Below, in pieces: positions 6,361-17,072 of a stretch of 64,000 nt of DNA. The position numbers were made by a program, and so were the translations under genes. A model generated the notes under the pieces. The model had not been told where the DNA came from. It made no database searches and worked only from the letters and a program-made list of their open reading frames with translations. The first letter of the stretch is position 1. Every line of letters begins with the position of its first letter. Origin of the DNA: a virus; IMG/VR virus record IMGVR_UViG_3300001589_000007, positions 1-64,000 of that record. One strand, given 5' to 3'.

Positions 6361-9300
6361 GTGGCACAACTAGGTAGAATATCTGGACAGGTATTAGAAA
6401 ATAACTTACTAAGGCAGAATGTAAATTTAGATTTTAGAAATCTAAATGCTAGTACGCCTCTTCTTAAATTTGATGTACAAAATAATCTAATCGGTGTTAA
6501 CACCTCATCTCCCTCACAACTTTTAACTGTTAATAGTACTGCTAACGCTACAAATCTATTAACAACTAATAGTGTTACTGTAAATAACTTTAGTATTACT
6601 AATACTGGAATAGATGCACTTTCAGGAACATTTACAGTAAATGGCGCTACTGGTGTAAACGCTACTGGTATCGGAACTGACCAATTAATTATAAGAGATA
6701 ATAGGATTTATTCTTATGTAAGTGATGCTCCTGTAACACTTTCACCAAATGCTTCAGGTACTATCGGTGCTCTAGTACATACACTAGATAACCCAAATGC
6801 TTATAGTACAAGTTCAGGTGATCAGTTTGGTGAGGTAGTAGCAATAGACGGTAACTCGGCTATAGTCGGCGCTCCATGGGAAGATGACGCAGGTGGATTT
6901 ACTTCAGGTAAAGCATACATATTCAATGTAACCTCAGGTGCTTTAGTACATACACTAGATAACCCAAATGCTTATAGTACAAGTTCAGGTGATTTCTTTG
7001 CTGGGTCAGTTGCAATTTCAGGTAACTATGCTATTGTTGGCGCTCGCGGAGAAGATGAAGCAGGTGGTAATAATTCAGGTAAAGCATACATATTCAATGT
7101 AACCTCAGGTGCTTTAGTACATACACTAGATAACCCAAATGCCTATAGCACAAGTACTAGTGATAGATTTGGTGATAGGGTTGCAATATCAGGTAACTCG
7201 GCCATAGTTGGTGCTTATATTGAAGATGATGCAGGTGGATTTAGTTCAGGTAAAGCATACATATTCAATGTAACCTCGGGTGCTTTAGTACATACACTAG
7301 ATAATCCAACTGCTTATGGCACTAGTGCAAATGATTACTTTGGTTCGAGTGTTGCAATAAGCGGTAACTATGCTATCGTTGGCGCTTATCAGGAAGATGA
7401 TGCAGGTGGTAGTAGTTCAGGTAAAGCATACATATTCAATGTAACCTCGGGTGCTCTAGTACATACACTAGATAATCCAAATGCCTATAGCACAAGTGGA
7501 GGTGATAGATTTGGTAGTGCGGTTGCTATATCAGGTAACTCGGCTATTGTAGGTGCTTGGGGCGAAGATGACGCAGGTGGATTTAGTTCAGGTAAAGTAT
7601 ATATCTACAATGTAACCTCAGGTGCTTTAGTACATACACTAGATAATCCAACTGCTTATAGTACAAGTTCAGGTGATACCTTTGGTTCGAGTGTTGCAAT
7701 AAGCGGTAACTTGGCTATCGTTGGCGCTTATCAGGAAGATGATGCAGGTGGTAGTAGTTCAGGTAAAGCATACATATTCAATGTAACCTCAGGTGCTCTA
7801 GTATCTACAATAGATAATCCAAACGCTTATGGTACAAGTGCAGATGATGACTTTAGTTATCAAGTAGCAATATCAGGTAACTCGGTTATTGTAGGTGCAG
7901 ATGGCGAAGATGATGCAGGTGGTAGTCAGTCAGGTAAAGCATATATCTACAAAATAGAAAATACTATTGAGTTACTAACCAACACTAATGTTACAGGCAA
8001 TTTACATGCTACTGGAAATATTACAGCTAACGGAAATATTGTTATTGGTAATGATGATAATGATAGTTTAACATTATCAGGCGAGTTAGTAACTGATATT
8101 ATACCAGATGCTACAGCAACATACAATTTAGGTAGCACATCAAAACGTTGGTCAAATTCTTGGGTAAAAGATGTTACTAGTAATGTAGTAACAGCTGACC
8201 TCGCAACTATTGACGGTGTTAGTTTAACACAAACACAAGGAAATATAGTGTATATTTCCAAAAATGGTAGTGACACAAATACAGGAACCCATCAAAATGA
8301 TACTGTTTTAACTTTAGAAAAAGCAATAACACTAGTATCAGCCGGTGATACAATTCATATATATCCTGGTACATATGTAGAAACATTTCCTTTAACAATT
8401 CCAGTTGGAGTAACCGTTACTGGTGAAGATATGCGTAATGTTATTCTAACTCCCACTGGTGCAACAGAGTCTAATGATGCTTTCTTAATTAACGGCGAAG
8501 TAACTATTGAAAATTTAACTATTAAAGATTTTTACTATAACAGTGGTGCTGATACTGGTTACGGATTTAGGTATACTGCAAGTAGTGTAGTAACTTCAAG
8601 AAGTCCATACATTAGAAATTGTACAGTTATTACTAAAGGTAGTGTAACAAGTGTAAGTGATCCTAGAGGATTTGCACAAGGAGATGCAGGCAGAGGAGCA
8701 TTAGTTGACGGTGCAAGTGTTACAACTTCAAGCAAAGAAGCTGGAATGTTATTCCATGCGGCAACATTTATTACTCCGGGTCAACAAGGACTAACATCAA
8801 AAAATGGTGCTAGGATTGAGTGGCTTAATAGCTTTACGTACTTTGCATCTATTGGCATAGTAACAGAACAAGGATCAACAGGACTTGCAGGACAAGGTGT
8901 AAAATACGGTTCAGAAATACGCTGTATTGGAAGTGCTAATGTTTACGGAACTAAGGCTATTGTAGCAGATGGTGCAGGTACACTAATATATCTAGTAAAT
9001 CATAACTTTGGATATATAGGTGTAGGTAAAGATGTAACGAACGACAAAACTTTACATATACAAGCAAATGAAGTTACTAAATTAAATAGTGCAGTAGTTG
9101 TGTTTACGTCTTTAGACCACGGCGGGGTTTATCGGGTTGGCAGTGCATTAGAAGTAAATCAAGAAACAGGTGAAACAGTAATTGACTCTACAAATTTTGA
9201 TTTTAGTGGAGTCGAAAAATTAACAATATCAACTGGTGGACAATCTGTACAGCTTAAAGGTGAAAAAGTAGAAACTGATTTTATTAAATTTTCAGGATCT

Positions 9301-11820
9301 ACATTAGAAACTATAGTAGGAGAATTAACTTTAGATGCAGGAGGCGGAGACTTTAATTTTACTAGTAATACTAATATCTCTGGTAATTTAGATGTAACAG
9401 GAAATGTAACATTAGGTGGAACACTTGTTAGGTTAGGAAATGCAGATACTGATAAGATAGATTTTAATGCTGACATTGAAGGTAATTTAATACCAAATTT
9501 AAATAGTTTTAGCTTAGGACGTAACGGAAAGCAATGGAATACTATACATGCTAGTAATATAGATCTTGATAACTTATCTATTCAAGGTAATAAAATTAAA
9601 ACAGACGAATCTAATGCAGATTTAGAATTAGATGGTAACGGCTCGTTTCCCGGACATGTTTACTTTACTGCAACAGACGTTTTAGGAACAGTTACTACTA
9701 CTGCAACTTCTGGAAGAAATGTTTTTACAGAAGCTAATATAAACGGACAACTTACAGTTACAGGTAATTTAATAGGAAGTGGAACAAGTCATACCTTACG
9801 TCAAATTAGCACATCATCATTAGTAGCAAATTCTAGTAATAACTTAACTACATTTGATAATATATCGTTTAACGGAAATCAAATTAATACAACAACAGGT
9901 AATGATGATTTAAACTTAGACCCATCAGGAACTGGAAAGGTCAATTTTTTATCAAATTTAGATGTGGTAAATCTAATTGCTCCTAGTGCAAGTGTTAGTA
10001 TTGCTAATGCGTCAGGATTAGATAAAGTAGTTGGAGAAGAGTTACTTTCACAAAATATTATTTTAACAGGTGATGCAGTAATAGAAGATATTGCTATAGC
10101 TGATAATATGATATCGACTAGAACTAGTAATAGCGATTTAGTACTTAAAGCAAGTGGAGCAGGAACTATAAGGTTCCAAGAAGATGTTATACTTACTGGC
10201 GATGTAATAACTCCGGCAACAAGTACTGTTGCATCAACCTCTACTGGTAATCTTGGTGCGAATAGATTAATAGTACAAACACTTAATTCAGAAAATAAAC
10301 AAATTATATTTGAAGATGTTATGTTTGCTGGTAATAGAGTTACAAGTACAGATTCTAATAGTGACCTAGAGTTTAGAGCAAACGGATCAGGTATAGTAAG
10401 AGTTAAGGAAAATTTTATTGCTAGTAATGATTTGACTGTAGGAAAAATAACTTCTTTACAAGCAACTACAATAAACAATACACTTACAGTTGATACTATA
10501 ACTGCAACAAATATATCCGGCGTAGGTAGCAGTATATTTGAAGGTGTATCTCTTAGTGGAAATGTAATTAGTACTAAAGACTCAGATGCTAATTTAGAAT
10601 TACGAGCTAATGGAACAGGTAAAGTTACATTTGGTGAAAACGTTGTTGTTGAAAATGATGTTACAGTTAGTGGTACAACCACTATTGGTAGCATAAATGT
10701 ACAAAATACATTTGAAACACTTAACTTTAATTCTGTAAATTTAAATATATCAGGAACATCAACACTAAAATCAAATATTGATAAAGTAAGAATAAGCGGT
10801 AATACAATTAATACTATTGTTACTGACACTGATTTAGAATTACGTGCAAGCGGTTCTGGTGTTATTTCTATGAATGAGAATGTTGTAATTCCTAACAATA
10901 TTACAGTTAGTGGAACTCTTAACACAAAAAATATTAACATACAAAATGATGTAGATTTAGGATCGCTTGAAGTACTGGGCAACATACAAATTAATGATAA
11001 TTTTGTAGAAACAACAGTTAGTGATAGTGATCTAGAACTTAGAGCAAATGGAAGTGGAATAGTTGATTATAACGGATTATCTTTTAGTAGTAATATATTA
11101 ACAAATACTACAGGCAATCTACAATTAGATCCTACTGATATATTAAAGATTAATACAACTGGTTCTATTTTATTATCAAAAGGCACAACTGCACAAAGGA
11201 GTGGATCACCTACAGTTGGCACAGTTAGATATAACACAACTATAAATCAATTTGTTGGATATGGTCCAACAACAAATGTTGTATTAAGTAGTGCATTACT
11301 TTCGGACAATTATCAGACAGGAATAGAACTTTCTAGTATTGGTATTAGTAATGATTTAAATTTTAAGATAAACGGATCTATTGTTTCTAAGTTTACTAGT
11401 AATAATAAAACCGAATTTAATAAAGTTGAACTTAGTGGTATGACTTTAGATTCTAATAACCTTACAGTTACATCTGCTGATACAGACTTAACACTTGATG
11501 CTAGACATGCAAGAGTTGCATTTGATAAATTACAGTTTTCTGATTTATATGTTTATGCAGATAATGCAACAGTTTCCTTTGCAAATACAGGCCAAGGATC
11601 AGTTAAATTTAACGATAATAAAGCGTTAGTATTACCTGCAGGAAACAGTGCAGGTAGAGAAACATCACCAGAACTAGGCCATACAAGATACAATACTGAG
11701 CTTGCATATTTAGAGGTATTTACTGGCGGAGCCTGGACTACAGCCGTCGGAAGTGGCGGTGCAGCCTCGGCTGCCGACATGGCAGATGTCCTTAATACCT
11801 ACACTATCATCTTTGGGTAG
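6361..11820 (+). CDS. Giant modular tail-fibre protein with seven-bladed beta-propeller and beta-helix
   Basis: An 1819-residue fibre starting at a GTG behind AGGAG. Order of parts: an N-terminal attachment region (MAQLGRISGQVLENNLLRQN) shared with the protein at 11939; seven 57-residue repeats at about residues 136-534, each with D.FG..VAI.GN.AIVGA and GKAYIF, which is the FG-GAP/integrin-type blade; a 'YNLGSTSKRW' fibre module near residue 590; a right-handed beta-helix (residues about 625-925) of the pectate-lyase-like type, with VYISKNGSDTNTG and AGDTIHIYPGTY; then about a dozen shaft modules of the form 'I..T..SNSDLELRANGTG'. It ends with the RYNTELAYLEVF module. Seven blades would close a propeller exactly. 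The likely role is host recognition or binding of surface sugars at the tail. Confidence 0.9.
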   Translation: MAQLGRISGQVLENNLLRQNVNLDFRNLNASTPLLKFDVQNNLIGVNTSSPSQLLTVNSTANATNLLTTNSVTVNNFSITNTGIDALSGTFTVNGATGVNATGIGTDQLIIRDNRIYSYVSDAPVTLSPNASGTIGALVHTLDNPNAYSTSSGDQFGEVVAIDGNSAIVGAPWEDDAGGFTSGKAYIFNVTSGALVHTLDNPNAYSTSSGDFFAGSVAISGNYAIVGARGEDEAGGNNSGKAYIFNVTSGALVHTLDNPNAYSTSTSDRFGDRVAISGNSAIVGAYIEDDAGGFSSGKAYIFNVTSGALVHTLDNPTAYGTSANDYFGSSVAISGNYAIVGAYQEDDAGGSSSGKAYIFNVTSGALVHTLDNPNAYSTSGGDRFGSAVAISGNSAIVGAWGEDDAGGFSSGKVYIYNVTSGALVHTLDNPTAYSTSSGDTFGSSVAISGNLAIVGAYQEDDAGGSSSGKAYIFNVTSGALVSTIDNPNAYGTSADDDFSYQVAISGNSVIVGADGEDDAGGSQSGKAYIYKIENTIELLTNTNVTGNLHATGNITANGNIVIGNDDNDSLTLSGELVTDIIPDATATYNLGSTSKRWSNSWVKDVTSNVVTADLATIDGVSLTQTQGNIVYISKNGSDTNTGTHQNDTVLTLEKAITLVSAGDTIHIYPGTYVETFPLTIPVGVTVTGEDMRNVILTPTGATESNDAFLINGEVTIENLTIKDFYYNSGADTGYGFRYTASSVVTSRSPYIRNCTVITKGSVTSVSDPRGFAQGDAGRGALVDGASVTTSSKEAGMLFHAATFITPGQQGLTSKNGARIEWLNSFTYFASIGIVTEQGSTGLAGQGVKYGSEIRCIGSANVYGTKAIVADGAGTLIYLVNHNFGYIGVGKDVTNDKTLHIQANEVTKLNSAVVVFTSLDHGGVYRVGSALEVNQETGETVIDSTNFDFSGVEKLTISTGGQSVQLKGEKVETDFIKFSGSTLETIVGELTLDAGGGDFNFTSNTNISGNLDVTGNVTLGGTLVRLGNADTDKIDFNADIEGNLIPNLNSFSLGRNGKQWNTIHASNIDLDNLSIQGNKIKTDESNADLELDGNGSFPGHVYFTATDVLGTVTTTATSGRNVFTEANINGQLTVTGNLIGSGTSHTLRQISTSSLVANSSNNLTTFDNISFNGNQINTTTGNDDLNLDPSGTGKVNFLSNLDVVNLIAPSASVSIANASGLDKVVGEELLSQNIILTGDAVIEDIAIADNMISTRTSNSDLVLKASGAGTIRFQEDVILTGDVITPATSTVASTSTGNLGANRLIVQTLNSENKQIIFEDVMFAGNRVTSTDSNSDLEFRANGSGIVRVKENFIASNDLTVGKITSLQATTINNTLTVDTITATNISGVGSSIFEGVSLSGNVISTKDSDANLELRANGTGKVTFGENVVVENDVTVSGTTTIGSINVQNTFETLNFNSVNLNISGTSTLKSNIDKVRISGNTINTIVTDTDLELRASGSGVISMNENVVIPNNITVSGTLNTKNINIQNDVDLGSLEVLGNIQINDNFVETTVSDSDLELRANGSGIVDYNGLSFSSNILTNTTGNLQLDPTDILKINTTGSILLSKGTTAQRSGSPTVGTVRYNTTINQFVGYGPTTNVVLSSALLSDNYQTGIELSSIGISNDLNFKINGSIVSKFTSNNKTEFNKVELSGMTLDSNNLTVTSADTDLTLDARHARVAFDKLQFSDLYVYADNATVSFANTGQGSVKFNDNKALVLPAGNSAGRETSPELGHTRYNTELAYLEVFTGGAWTTAVGSGGAASAADMADVLNTYTIIFG
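6766..7962 (+). repeat. Seven tandem 171-bp coding repeats (beta-propeller blades)
   Basis: The seven copies lie in register with the reading frame and are very alike at DNA level over their 'GALVHTLDNPNAYSTS' segments. The last copy has diverged most. This is the pattern of recent tandem duplication within the fibre gene. Confidence 0.9.
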
Positions 11821-11824
11821 ATCA

Positions 11825-11832
11825 TATAAATA
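11825..11832 (+). promoter_or_regulatory. T4-type late promoter
   Basis: TATAAATA, giving an expected start near 11838 and a leader of about 100 bases before the gene at 11939. Confidence 0.85.
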
Positions 11833-11883
11833 CATTATATAATAGATGCATAGACCTAATTGTGTTTATTATCATACTGTGGT

Positions 11884-11921
11884 TAGCCCGCAATGTAAGG
11901 TGGCTAGAGGGACAGGATCCC
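11884..11921 (+). other. Folded 5' leader of the fibre gene at 11939
   Basis: TAGCC (11884-11888) can pair with GGCTA (11902-11906), and GGGA (11909-11912) with TCCC (11918-11921), just before the GAGGAG ribosome site. I see no match to a known riboswitch. Confidence 0.4.
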
Positions 11922-11938
11922 CGTATTGAGGAGAAAAG

Positions 11939-14900
11939 ATGGCTGTAGGTCGCATATCCGGTCCGCTCTTAAAGTCAAATCTCGTTAGAAACGGGGTAGA
12001 CTTAGCATTTGAGACGGATCTTCTATATCTAGATGTAGGTAACAGCCGTGTTGGTGTAAAAACTACAACTCCACAATACGACTTAGATGTAGCAGGAACC
12101 CTTCAAGCAACTAACTTACGAGCTACAACAGCTCTTACAGTGGGTAATATTATATTAGATTCTAATGGACTTAGAAACCCTAATGGAAGCATCACATTAG
12201 GTACGGCTGATGAAGTAATTTATCAAAATAAATTAACAATCGACTCTATTGAAATAAATGACAATACTATTAGTACTAACGAATCAAATGCTAACCTAGA
12301 AATAGATGCAAACGGTACAGGCACTATTGAATTACTTGCTAACACTAATGTAACTGGTAATTTACATGCTACAGGAAATATTACAGCTAACGGAAACATT
12401 ACATTAGGTGATGCTGATACTGATAATATTACACTTAATGCTGAAATTGCTAGTGATATTATACCTGATGTTCATAATACACATAACTTAGGTAGTACTA
12501 GTAAACGCTGGAATGACCTATTTGCAACTAATGTAAATGCTACAAATGTTAATGCAACATCATTAAATATTGGTTCAATTAATTTAGCACAAGTCCAAGG
12601 TAATATTGTATATGTTTCCAAAAATGGTAACGATACAAATGCCGGATTACATCAAAATAATCCAGTACTTACAATTACAAAAGCATTAACTTTAGCATCA
12701 GCTGGTGATACAATTCATGTATATCCTGGAGATTATGAAGAAGTATGCCCAATGACTATACCAGCCGGTGTTACTATTAAAGGTCATAGTATGCGTACTG
12801 TGAGTGTTAATCCTACTTCTGGAACTAACAATAACGATATATTTTTATTAAATGGTGAAACTACTATTGAAGATCTAACTGTTAAAGATTTCTTTTTTAA
12901 TAGTGGAGCAAACGAAGGCTACGCTTTTAAATTTGCAAATAATATCACAGTAACTTCAAGAAGTCCTTATATTAGAAACGTGAGTGTACTTACAGCAGGA
13001 TCTGTAACTAGCGGAAGTGACCCTAGAGGATTTGATCAGGGAGATGCAGGAAAAGGAGCATACTTAGATGGACAAGTTGCTCATTCATCAAGTAAAGAAG
13101 CAGGGTGTTTATTCCATGCAGTAACATTTATTACTCCAGGAGTTGATGCCCTTTCAGTAACTAACGGAACAAGAATTGAATGGCTTAATAGTTTTACTTA
13201 CTTTGCTTCTAAAGGACTATATGCGTTTGATGGAACACAAGGTTTAAAAAACGCAGGTCAAACAGCAATAAGAGTTGGCGGCTTAACTGGATCATTTTCA
13301 GCAAGTGAAACGTTTACTTTAAAGAGTGTTGACGGAAGTAGTACGTTAGGTACAGGTACTATTGCTAGTAAAGATGCAGATGGAAAATTTTATATAAATG
13401 GAAAAGTTAGTGGTGTAAGTGAAGTTACAACACGTACAGCAAAAAATCAAAGTGCAGTTGGTAATGCACAATTAAGTACAGCTCAAAAGAAATTTGGAAG
13501 TGCTAGTTTATTATTAGACGGTACAGATGACTATGTAAGTATGGGAGCTAGTGATGATTTTGGTTTTGGCACTGGCGACTTCACACTTGAATGTTTTATT
13601 AGATTAGGTACAGTCAGCGGAGTACAAACAGTATTTGACTTACGTGCAGGATTAGCTTCAGATATTACTCCTACATTATTAATAGATGGTACTACACTAA
13701 AATTTAATGTTGCTGATGTTACAAGAATATCAGGCGGGACGTTAGCAGTAAATACATGGCACCATATTGCAGTAAGTAGATTATCTAACACAACTAAACT
13801 ATATTTAGATGGTGCAAAAGTTGGTACAGGGATTTTAGATAATAATAATTATGGATCAAGTAAACCAGTTAGATTAGGTGCTACATTTGCAGGAACAAAT
13901 TCAGTTAACGGATACATTGATGACGTAAGGATTAGTAATAGTTCTAGATACTCATCTGATGCAGGATTTACTGTTGCTACAGCAGAGCTAGTAGGCGATG
14001 TAACTACTAAATTTTTAGCACACTTTAACGGAGCAAATGCTTTTACAACTTTTGTAGAAGATATTAAAATTGCACAAAATATTGAATTTAGCGGAGGAGC
14101 AACAGCTAACTATATAGATTTATTTGATGTAACCGATTTTGGTGGTGAAATTAGATCAATAGGTAGTGCAAACGTATACGGAACACACGGAGCATATGGT
14201 GATGGCCCAGGTGTTATTATGTACTTGGTAGGTCAAAACTTTGCGTATATCGGTAATGGAAAAGCAGTTGATAATGATAAATCAACAGTTATTCAAGCTA
14301 ACGAAGTTGTTGAAGATAATAATGCTAAAGTAAATTTTACTAGTGTTGACCATAGAGGAGACTTTAGAGTAGGAGATGCATTTTACGTTGATCAAGAAAC
14401 AGGACAAGTGCAATTTAATACAGCAAACCTAGAAGTCATTACCACTAATGGTTTAACCTTCCAAACAGGTAGTGATACAACGTTTATTGATGGTACTAAA
14501 ATTGAAACTGGTGATTTTAGAATACAAGGAAGTACAGTTAAAACTTTAACCACCGACATGACAATATCAAGTGTTAGTGGATCAATTAATATAGTAGATA
14601 ACACAAATATAACTGGAAATTTAGATGTAACTGGAAATGTTACTATAGGTGGTGATATTACTATTGGTGATGCTGATACTGACGGAATACAATTTACTGG
14701 AGATATTGATAGTAATTTAATTCCAAACGTAGATGCAACATTCAATATAGGTACAAATACAAAACGTTGGAATAATGTTTTTGCTAATAATTTAGACTTA
14801 GATAATATTATAATCTCAGGTAACAAAATTGAAACTACTATTTCTAACTCATCTCTTGAACTAGATGCAAACGGCACTGGAAAAGTTAAAGTTCTAACTG

Positions 14901-17068
14901 ATTTAGAAGTTGATAATACACTGGACGTAACTGGGATTGCAACTTTTAATTCACAAGTTAGAACTACAAATAACTTAACAGTTGATGGAAACATTGTTCA
15001 GTCTTCAGGTACTACTACACTCGATGGTGGCTTAATAGTTAATAACGGACTTACTGTTGCAGGTAGTGCAATATTTGATAACATTGATATTATCAATAAT
15101 ACAATTAGTACAAGTGATAGTAATAGCGATTTAGAACTTTCAGCAAGTGGAAGCGGTAAGGTTGTTATACCTGCCGGAACTGATTTATCAGTAGGCGGCG
15201 ATGTTGCAATTAGTGGAGGACTAACTCTTACTAATCTAACTGCAAGCGGAAATATTACAGCGAATAGTGTTAATGTTAATACATTGTCAGTAGCTGGAGC
15301 CTTCCAATTTGAAAATATACAAATTGACGATAATGTTATTAGTACTACTATTAGTAATAGTGATTTAGAATTACGTGCAAGCGGCACAGGCAGAATAATA
15401 ATACCATCAAACAATCTTGTAATTGAGCAAAATCTTTCTGTACTAGGTGCATTTACACCACAAAATCTAAACGTAAGTGATACAGCTACAGTAACAGGAA
15501 ACCTAAACGTAACCGGCACTACGTCAATACTAGGTCAGGCGAATTTTGAAAATATTCAAGTTGCTGGTAATGTACTAAGAACAACAGACAGTAACAGTGA
15601 TTTAGAATTAGAAGCCGCAGGAGCTGGTGATGTAAAAATTACTAATAGTAATGCAATTATTGATAATAATTTAACTGTCAGCGGAACAGCAATTTTAGGA
15701 GTAATGACTGCTTCAAACATTAATACTGGAAATATTGTAGTAAATGACACCATGACCATAAACGGTCAAGTAAATTTTGAAGATATTGAAATTAATGATA
15801 ATATTATTACTACTACAACTTCAAACAGCAACTTAGAATTAAAAGCAAATGGAACCGGTACTGTTCTTATACCAAATAATAATGTTGTAATTACAAATGA
15901 TTTAACAATAAACGGTAATACAAACTTTACAAATATTACAACTAGTGGATCGTTTAATGCTGGTGATGCATTAATTACTGGCACATTAACTGTAACAGGC
16001 GTTGCGAATTTTGAAGATATTAGGATAGATGACAACTTTATTACTACGACACAAAGTAATAGTAATTTAGAATTACGTGCAAACGGCACTGGAAATATTA
16101 GTGTTCCAAATAATAATGTTGTTATTACAAATGACTTAACTGTAGATGGAACAGTAACACTTAACACATTAAATAGCACAGGAAAAATTACAGCAAATAG
16201 TTTTACTACTGGTGATATATTAATTGACGATAACTTTATTACTACAACTACTAGTAATAGCAATTTAGAATTGAGAGCAAATGGAACAGGATCTGTTACT
16301 ACTGGTAACTTTAGTTTTAATACTAATGTATTAAGTACTGACGGTGATATGGTGCTAACACCAGCATCAGGTATACTACAAGTTAATAGTACAGACAGTG
16401 TGTTATTACCAAAAGGTACAACTGCACAAAGAAATGCAAGTCCTGTAACAGGTATGACTCGTTATAATACAACAACTAATAAATTTGAAGGTTATAATGG
16501 AAGTTGGGTAGAGTTAAGCACAGAACTTAAAGATAGTGATAATGATACGTACATCACAGCAGAAAATACACCAGGTGCTAACGATAACATTATTAGATTT
16601 TATAATAGTGGAGCACTTACTGCTAGTTTGGATGCAACTAAATTTAGCACAGCAAAACTTGAAGTAGATGATATAGAAATTGACGGAAGCACTATTACGA
16701 CGATAAGTACTAATACAGATTTAAACTTAAATGCTAATGGTACTGGCAGTGTTGTAATAGATAATTTTAAAATTAAAAATAATACAATTACAAATACAGT
16801 AACTGATGCAAAAACAGTATTCCAACCAACAGGAAGCGGATATTTTAAATTTGCAGGTACTAAAGGAGTTGTTATTCCGTCTGGTACTGATGCTACAAGG
16901 CCAAACCCGTCTAATTCAGAAACGGGTATGACACGTTATAATACGTCAGCGGCTAGAGTAGAAATTTTTAATGGAACGAACTGGGTATCAGTTGCTGGTT
17001 CCAGTGGAGGAATAAGTTTTGGTGATGCAGAGGCTTTGGCATTGGAGTACGTTTTAGCGTTAGGATAA
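11939..17068 (+). CDS. Giant modular tail-fibre protein with beta-helix and LamG-type lectin domain
   Basis: A 1709-residue paralogue of the fibre at 6361. It has the same N-terminus (MAVGRISGPLLKSNLVRNGV), a 'NLGSTSKRW' module and a right-handed beta-helix with VYVSKNGNDTNAG and AGDTIHVYPGDYEE. In place of the propeller it carries, inside the beta-helix region at about residues 435-715, an extra block. That block contains a concanavalin/LamG-like jelly roll, with FGSASLLLDGTDDYVSMGAS, FTLECFIRLG, NTWHHIAVSRLSNTTKLYLD and GYIDDVRISNSSRY. After the block the beta-helix resumes with GEIRSIGSANVYGT, the same words as in the sister protein. About ten shaft modules and the RYNTSAARVEIFNG end module follow. 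The LamG part is a probable carbohydrate-binding domain. Confidence 0.9.
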   Translation: MAVGRISGPLLKSNLVRNGVDLAFETDLLYLDVGNSRVGVKTTTPQYDLDVAGTLQATNLRATTALTVGNIILDSNGLRNPNGSITLGTADEVIYQNKLTIDSIEINDNTISTNESNANLEIDANGTGTIELLANTNVTGNLHATGNITANGNITLGDADTDNITLNAEIASDIIPDVHNTHNLGSTSKRWNDLFATNVNATNVNATSLNIGSINLAQVQGNIVYVSKNGNDTNAGLHQNNPVLTITKALTLASAGDTIHVYPGDYEEVCPMTIPAGVTIKGHSMRTVSVNPTSGTNNNDIFLLNGETTIEDLTVKDFFFNSGANEGYAFKFANNITVTSRSPYIRNVSVLTAGSVTSGSDPRGFDQGDAGKGAYLDGQVAHSSSKEAGCLFHAVTFITPGVDALSVTNGTRIEWLNSFTYFASKGLYAFDGTQGLKNAGQTAIRVGGLTGSFSASETFTLKSVDGSSTLGTGTIASKDADGKFYINGKVSGVSEVTTRTAKNQSAVGNAQLSTAQKKFGSASLLLDGTDDYVSMGASDDFGFGTGDFTLECFIRLGTVSGVQTVFDLRAGLASDITPTLLIDGTTLKFNVADVTRISGGTLAVNTWHHIAVSRLSNTTKLYLDGAKVGTGILDNNNYGSSKPVRLGATFAGTNSVNGYIDDVRISNSSRYSSDAGFTVATAELVGDVTTKFLAHFNGANAFTTFVEDIKIAQNIEFSGGATANYIDLFDVTDFGGEIRSIGSANVYGTHGAYGDGPGVIMYLVGQNFAYIGNGKAVDNDKSTVIQANEVVEDNNAKVNFTSVDHRGDFRVGDAFYVDQETGQVQFNTANLEVITTNGLTFQTGSDTTFIDGTKIETGDFRIQGSTVKTLTTDMTISSVSGSINIVDNTNITGNLDVTGNVTIGGDITIGDADTDGIQFTGDIDSNLIPNVDATFNIGTNTKRWNNVFANNLDLDNIIISGNKIETTISNSSLELDANGTGKVKVLTDLEVDNTLDVTGIATFNSQVRTTNNLTVDGNIVQSSGTTTLDGGLIVNNGLTVAGSAIFDNIDIINNTISTSDSNSDLELSASGSGKVVIPAGTDLSVGGDVAISGGLTLTNLTASGNITANSVNVNTLSVAGAFQFENIQIDDNVISTTISNSDLELRASGTGRIIIPSNNLVIEQNLSVLGAFTPQNLNVSDTATVTGNLNVTGTTSILGQANFENIQVAGNVLRTTDSNSDLELEAAGAGDVKITNSNAIIDNNLTVSGTAILGVMTASNINTGNIVVNDTMTINGQVNFEDIEINDNIITTTTSNSNLELKANGTGTVLIPNNNVVITNDLTINGNTNFTNITTSGSFNAGDALITGTLTVTGVANFEDIRIDDNFITTTQSNSNLELRANGTGNISVPNNNVVITNDLTVDGTVTLNTLNSTGKITANSFTTGDILIDDNFITTTTSNSNLELRANGTGSVTTGNFSFNTNVLSTDGDMVLTPASGILQVNSTDSVLLPKGTTAQRNASPVTGMTRYNTTTNKFEGYNGSWVELSTELKDSDNDTYITAENTPGANDNIIRFYNSGALTASLDATKFSTAKLEVDDIEIDGSTITTISTNTDLNLNANGTGSVVIDNFKIKNNTITNTVTDAKTVFQPTGSGYFKFAGTKGVVIPSGTDATRPNPSNSETGMTRYNTSAARVEIFNGTNWVSVAGSSGGISFGDAEALALEYVLALG

Positions 17069-17072
17069 GAGA

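Noticed and set aside
6766-7962. Possible CRISPR array
   Set aside because: Repeats are 171 bp, contiguous, without spacers and in frame; they encode protein blades.
9879-10985. 368-residue open frame on the minus strand inside the giant fibre gene
   Set aside because: It is the complement of repetitive Thr/Asn/Ser-rich fibre coding sequence, which yields long stop-free, Leu/Val/Pro-rich frames; no ribosome site or promoter.
14392-16263. Series of minus-strand open frames within the second giant fibre gene
   Set aside because: Same shadow effect from the repeated shaft modules; the predicted proteins have the same artificial Leu/Val/Ser/Pro-rich composition.
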